From Candidatus Sumerlaeota bacterium (GTDB lineage: Bacteria > UBP6 > UBA1177), in NCBI GenBank assembly GCA_007132725.1, contig SLOD01000031.1, forward strand, positions 1 through 52,135: a DNA stretch of 52,135 nt. The letters run 5' to 3'. Below the pieces are notes generated by a model that was not told the DNA's origin, searched no databases, and saw only the letters and a program-made list of their open reading frames with translations. The translations under genes were made by a program, and so were the position numbers. Below, piece by piece: positions 48,366 to 52,135 of this stretch; the first letter of the stretch is position 1, and every line of letters starts with the position of its first letter.

Positions 48366-48835
48366 GTTTCATCCTCCTTAAGCAATATAATTTTACCGGA
48401 GTCCATTGAGACAAAATCATCAGTCAGTGGAACAAAATGTATTCCGCCATCACTTTTTTCAATTTCTGCAATATGATATGAGGGTGTTTTTGAAATGGAT
48501 TTTACTGTTCCTTTTACTTTGCCTGTCAAATCCATGACTGACTTCCCTATAAAAGTATCTATGGATTTCCCTTCTACTTTTTCAACAGGGACAGCAAAAA
48601 TTTCATTTATAAAAAAAGATGCTGTTTTTGAGTCATTGACTTCTTTCAGTTTTATGTGGAATCCTTTTGATACTTTCTTGATAGTTTCAACAGTCCATTC
48701 TGTGAGAAATTCAGCGTGAGATATTGTTTTAATGTCAAGAAGAAATTCACTGTCTTTGAGTTCAGGTGAAAAAAGTAAAGTCCCATCCTGTCTGATAACA
48801 CGGGTAAAGTATCCGATCGTGCGTAAATTTTTCAA
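48362..48835 (-). CDS. rimM: Ribosome maturation factor RimM
   Basis: 157 residues, slightly short. The N-terminal barrel is divergent (IGYFTRVIRQDGTLLFSPEL) and lacks the usual Gly-rich GxxG opening, but the PRC-barrel half is clear (DTFIGKSVMDLTGKVKGTVKS; FVPLTDDFVSMD). Position between khpA and trmD supports the call. It assists 30S 3' domain maturation with S19. Confidence 0.88.
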   Translation of the reverse strand: MKNLRTIGYFTRVIRQDGTLLFSPELKDSEFLLDIKTISHAEFLTEWTVETIKKVSKGFHIKLKEVNDSKTASFFINEIFAVPVEKVEGKSIDTFIGKSVMDLTGKVKGTVKSISKTPSYHIAEIEKSDGGIHFVPLTDDFVSMDSGKIILLKEDET

Positions 48836-48844
48836 TCTTTAAGA

Positions 48845-49078
48845 TCAGTCCTCAATTATTTCAAGGATACATTTTTTATTGTCGCGGGAAGTTGCCGCTC
48901 CGATCAAAACCCGGATAGCTTTTGCAATTCTTCCTTCACGGCCTATAACTTTTCCAAGATCTTCTTTGGCAACTCTCAGCTCTATAACAGTTGTCCTTTC
49001 ACTGTCAACTTCTGTGACTGTTACTTCATCAGGGTTGTCAACCAGTTTTTTTACTATCATTTCTACAAGCTGCTTCAT
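48845..49078 (-). CDS. khpA: KH-domain RNA-binding protein KhpA
   Basis: 77 residues. A single KH domain with the GxxG loop in LGKVIGREGRIAKAIRVLIG. Located between rpsP and rimM, as in many bacteria, with a 10-base gap to rpsP. Small RNA-binding protein that often pairs with KhpB. Confidence 0.95.
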   Translation of the reverse strand: MKQLVEMIVKKLVDNPDEVTVTEVDSERTTVIELRVAKEDLGKVIGREGRIAKAIRVLIGAATSRDNKKCILEIIED

Positions 49079-49088
49079 TGTTTACCTC

Positions 49089-49334
49089 CTATCCATTGAC
49101 TTTAACTTTTTTGATAAGCGATGCCACAGTTGATGAGCACTGTGCTCCGTTTTTTATCCACTTATCGAGTTTTTCCTGGTCTATTACAATTTCTGCAGGG
49201 TCGGTGCATGGGTTGTAATGTCCTATTTTTTCAAGATAAGCCCCATCTCTTCTTGTTCTGCTGTCAAGAACAACAATGCGGTAAAAAGGCTTCTTTTTGG
49301 CTCCGCCTCTCGTAAGTCTGATACTGACACTCAT
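49089..49334 (-). CDS. rpsP: 30S ribosomal protein S16
   Basis: 81 residues, normal length. [39 protein letters not shown] and the later [16 protein letters not shown] are family-typical. 24 bases after ffh; GGAGG before the ATG. Confidence 0.98.
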   Translation of the reverse strand: MSVSIRLTRGGAKKKPFYRIVVLDSRTRRDGAYLEKIGHYNPCTDPAEIVIDQEKLDKWIKNGAQCSSTVASLIKKVKVNG

Positions 49335-49358
49335 TTTAATCCTCCAAAAATATAGATG

Positions 49359-50699
49359 TTATTGTAGTCCCTTGAACTTTTTCATCAGACTGCCCATTCC
49401 GAGTCTGTTTATGTTTTTCATCATTTTTTTCATTTCAAGGTATTGTTTCATAAATTGGTTTATATCCTGAACTTTGGTTCCGCTTCCATTTGCTATTCTT
49501 CTGCGGCGGGACCCGTTAAGTATTTCAGGCCGTTGTCTTTCTGTTTTTGTCATTGAGCATATGATGGCTTCTATTTTACCGAGTTCTTTTTCAAAATTGA
49601 CTTTTCCCTCTATTTTTTTAAGCTGCTTTCCCATTCCGGGAATCATACCAAGCATATTTTCCATAGGTCCCATTTGCTTTAACATTTTCATTTGAGAAAG
49701 GAAATCTTCAAGATCAAAATGGTTTTTCGCCATTTTTTTCTGCATGCGGAGGGCTTCTTCGGTATCAATTTTTTCTTTTGCTTTCTCAACAAGGGAAAGA
49801 ACATCTCCCATTCCAATAATTCGACTTGCTATTCTATCCGGATGAAACAGTTCAAATTGTTCGATTTTTTCTCCTACACCTACAAATTTCACAGGTGCTC
49901 CTGTTACTGCGTTTATGGAAAGAGCCGCACCTCCTCTGGCATCTCCATCCATTTTTGTAAGTATGACGCCTGTTATAGAAAGTCTGTTGTGAAATTCTCC
50001 GGCAACATTAACCGCATCCTGTCCCGTCATTGCATCAGCAACAAAAAGTATCTCTGACGGATCTACTGCTTCTTTGATGTTTGTAATTTCATCCATCAAC
50101 TCTGCATCTATCTGCATTCTGCCGGCAGTATCTATGATCAATACATCAAAAGCCATATTTTTGCCATACTCAAATGCTTTCAGGGATATGTCTACAGGAT
50201 CCATTTCCGTTGTAGAGTGAAAAACTTCAACATCAATAGCTTCCCCGAGCTTTTTAAGCTGATCGATAGCTGCCGGTCTATATATATCTGTAGAGACAAG
50301 AAGAGCTTTCTTGTTCATTTTATTTTTGAGGTGGAAGGCAAGTTTTCCTGCAGTTGTTGTTTTTCCGCAACCTTGTAACCCGGCCATAAGCATGACGGCG
50401 GGTGGTCTGACATTAAAATTTAAGGAGTGATCTCCTTCTCCAAGAACATTGACAAGTTCTTCATGAAAAACTTTGACAAACATTTGACCGGGGGTGATGC
50501 TTTTCATCACTTCTGTTCCCATAGCCCGTTCTTTTACTTTTTCGACCAGAGATTTTACAACTTTGAAATTTACATCAGCTTCAAGAAGAGAAAGCTTCAG
50601 CTCCCTTATACCTTCCTGAACATTATTTTCTGTTAATTTACCGACACCTCTGAGTTTCTTAAAAGTTTCCTCGAGTTTGTCGGTGAGCTGGTCGAACAT
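49359..50699 (-). CDS. ffh: Signal recognition particle protein Ffh
   Basis: 446 residues. The N domain (1-90) is followed by the G domain with P-loop GLQGCGKTTTAGKLA, DTAGRMQ, TKMDGDARGGAALS and the GVGEKIEQFELFHPDR closing motif. The Met-rich M domain (about 300-446) has RRRRIANGSGTKVQDINQF, the SRP-RNA-binding part. It targets nascent inner-membrane proteins. First gene of the translation operon. Confidence 0.98.
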   Translation of the reverse strand: MFDQLTDKLEETFKKLRGVGKLTENNVQEGIRELKLSLLEADVNFKVVKSLVEKVKERAMGTEVMKSITPGQMFVKVFHEELVNVLGEGDHSLNFNVRPPAVMLMAGLQGCGKTTTAGKLAFHLKNKMNKKALLVSTDIYRPAAIDQLKKLGEAIDVEVFHSTTEMDPVDISLKAFEYGKNMAFDVLIIDTAGRMQIDAELMDEITNIKEAVDPSEILFVADAMTGQDAVNVAGEFHNRLSITGVILTKMDGDARGGAALSINAVTGAPVKFVGVGEKIEQFELFHPDRIASRIIGMGDVLSLVEKAKEKIDTEEALRMQKKMAKNHFDLEDFLSQMKMLKQMGPMENMLGMIPGMGKQLKKIEGKVNFEKELGKIEAIICSMTKTERQRPEILNGSRRRRIANGSGTKVQDINQFMKQYLEMKKMMKNINRLGMGSLMKKFKGLQ

Positions 50700-50731
50700 A
50701 CAGTTCTCCTACACAAAAAAAAGCGAAGATT

Positions 50732-50759
50732 ATTATATGTTTGGAGTTGACCGAGTCAA
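50732..50759 (-). promoter_or_regulatory. Promoter of the ffh-rpsP-...-ribD operon
   Basis: Minus-strand TTGACT (complement 50754-50759), 16-base spacer, perfect TATAAT (50732-50737), about 33 bases before the ffh ATG. The best promoter in the window. Confidence 0.75.
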
Positions 50760-50803
50760 GAAATAATGTTTGGATAGCCAAAAAAACTGGTCTATACAGA
50801 CAG

Positions 50804-52135
50804 TTAAAGGTCTAAACTTTCTGTTTTTTTGTCGGTTATATTTACAAGCCAACTTCCTTTTTTGAAAAGATACAGAGCCACGATCGCTGCAAAAAGATTG
50901 CTGAGTGCCATTCCTGCCCATATCCCTGATGAATAGTACCCGAGAACAAATCCTCCTATTATGGCAAAGGGTATTCTAAAGAGCCAAAGTCTTGCAAACC
51001 CCACTATCATTGCCGGAATATTTGTTCCTGCAGCATTAAATGCAGCTGTTGCTCCTCTTACTATCCCGAACAAAGGAATGGAAAGTCCAAATATAAGGAG
51101 AAAATTACTCCCTTCTGCAATGACTCCTGCATCGCCCGGAATAAACAATCCGATCAATTGTTCTCTGAAAGGGATAACCACAGCAATTTGAAGAGCGATT
51201 ATTCCTGAAATTATTTTTATACCTTCAATGGCACATTTCCTTGCTCGGTCAAAGCTGTGTGCTCCGAGGTTTTGGCCAATTATTGTTGAAAGTCCCTGAC
51301 CAAGTCCCTGTGCCGGAATGAAGATAAAGCTTGTGAGTCTGTTTACTATCCCGTACCCTGCAAGGGCATCCCTTGATTCAGGAAGTTTCGCAATTATTGT
51401 CATAAGCACAATAAACCCGAGAGATTCTGCACTATGTCCCACTGCGGCTGGAAAACCTATTTTAAATATTTGTTTCATCCATTTTTTTTCAGGCAGTATG
51501 TGGGTTAACTCAAGTTTAAGAGTATTTTTCTTTTTAAGCATTATGTAAAGTACGGCAAGAGAAGCCAGAGCAGTACTTAAGAGTGTTGCTGCAGCTGCTC
51601 CGGCAACTCCCATTCTTGGAAAAGGTCCGATCCCTATGATTAAAAAGGGGTCAAGGATAAGGTTGATGATATTTGTGATCAATGTTATTTTAAGAGGAGT
51701 CTTTGTATCACCGGCAGCAGCAGAAAGTATCCTGAAAGATGCGTTGATAAAAATGAATGGCATGCAAGGGAAGAACCATAGAAGATAAGAAGTTGAAAGT
51801 TCAGTTATCCTTCCTGTACCTGTGATGAGAGGAAGCAGTGACGGTGCGACCATGGAGCCACCGAAAGCAACAATAATTCCGGAAACTATTGCAAATGAAA
51901 TGACTTGTGTCGCAGCAATGTTGGCATTTTTAGAGTTGCCAGCACCGGTATGTTGACTTACAAGGGCAGTTCCGCTCATTGCAAAGCCTGCTACGGCTGA
52001 AGCAAAAAACCAGAGCAGAGGAAAAGCGATCTGTAAAGCGGCAACTGAATCTCCGCTCTCTTCTCCGCCAAGTCGTCCAAGCCAGAACATATCGGCAAGC
52101 TGATAAAAAGTTTCAAGCAGAGAAGCAAGCATGAC
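50804..52135 (-). CDS. MATE-family efflux transporter (5' partial)
   Basis: 444 residues visible; the frame is still open at the window edge, and the visible start (LASLLETFYQLADMFWLGRLG) corresponds to the first membrane helix, so a short N-terminus is missing. Eleven to twelve hydrophobic segments can be counted, with MATE-typical AGSGNSK-like loops (VSQHTGAGNSKNANI), GLGQGLSTIIGQNLGA and IVRGATAAFNAAGTN. Na+ or H+ driven export of drugs or metabolites; substrate unknown. It lies upstream of the ffh operon, with 104 bases between that hold the ffh promoter. Confidence 0.92.
   Translation of the reverse strand, partial: VMLASLLETFYQLADMFWLGRLGGEESGDSVAALQIAFPLLWFFASAVAGFAMSGTALVSQHTGAGNSKNANIAATQVISFAIVSGIIVAFGGSMVAPSLLPLITGTGRITELSTSYLLWFFPCMPFIFINASFRILSAAAGDTKTPLKITLITNIINLILDPFLIIGIGPFPRMGVAGAAAATLLSTALASLAVLYIMLKKKNTLKLELTHILPEKKWMKQIFKIGFPAAVGHSAESLGFIVLMTIIAKLPESRDALAGYGIVNRLTSFIFIPAQGLGQGLSTIIGQNLGAHSFDRARKCAIEGIKIISGIIALQIAVVIPFREQLIGLFIPGDAGVIAEGSNFLLIFGLSIPLFGIVRGATAAFNAAGTNIPAMIVGFARLWLFRIPFAIIGGFVLGYYSSGIWAGMALSNLFAAIVALYLFKKGSWLVNITDKKTESLDL

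Overview
The window comes from an AT-rich (roughly 40% GC by eye) diderm bacterium. A complete Tol-Pal operon, many lipobox proteins and an OmpA-type Pal show an outer membrane. A four-subunit, ferredoxin-linked branched-chain 2-oxoacid oxidoreductase suggests anaerobic metabolism. MopE-type 'DGIDxNCxG' motifs, Cys-rich knottin-like segments, collagen-like TGD/TGN linkers and Cys-containing C-terminal anchor tails recall uncultured Myxococcota or other former Deltaproteobacteria. That placement is inference from protein style, not a phylogeny.

Layout. 1-6258 (+): three paralogous exported proteins with dockerin-like Ca loops; the first is cut by the window edge. 6340-6415 (+): initiator tRNA-fMet. 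6513-8078 (+): alpha/beta-hydrolase lipoprotein. 8103-13454 (-): a three-gene lipoprotein cassette (collagen-like repeats, beta-helices, LamG, and a glycine-rich domain). 13511-15438 (-): a radical SAM protein and rpiB. 15614-17287 (+): MopE-type lipoprotein. 17393-19336 (+): htpG. 19389-23339 (-): tolQ-tolR-tolA-tolB-pal. 23491-26154 (-): purM, a thioredoxin-like lipoprotein and a TPR lipoprotein, tightly packed. 26387-27082 (+): Mpv17-like membrane protein. 27087-31172 (-): kelch lipoprotein, YfcE-type phosphoesterase, and a triple-receiver HD-GYP protein. 31414-34140 (+): long divergent glutamine synthetase and FKBP lipoprotein. 34350-37023 (+): VOR/KOR operon. 37134-39344 (+): MopE and propeller lipoprotein. 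39348-44566 (-): large acidic-tether lipoprotein, a 120-base structured element, and a membrane-bound propeller/AraC regulator. 44626-50699 (-): translation operon ffh-rpsP-khpA-rimM-trmD-SPOUT MTase-rplS, continuing through an unknown exported protein into ribD. 50804-52135 (-): MATE transporter, cut by the edge.

No gene-free stretch exceeds 300 bases. The longest gaps are about 275 bases (41523-41797, holding the structured element), 240 bases (31173-31413, divergent promoters) and 232 bases (26155-26386, divergent promoters).

Common threads. At least seven lipoproteins carry an acidic or Gly-Asp-Thr low-complexity tether straight after the lipobox Cys, while the lipoproteins expected to work in the periplasm (Pal, thioredoxin-like, FKBP, TPR) do not. 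Several promoters read TTGACT-16-TATAAT-like. The most unusual items are the structured element at 41570-41690, the adjacent AraC regulator that lacks kinase and receiver modules, and the surface-fibre-like cassette at 8103-13454. There is no sign of phage, IS elements or CRISPR.
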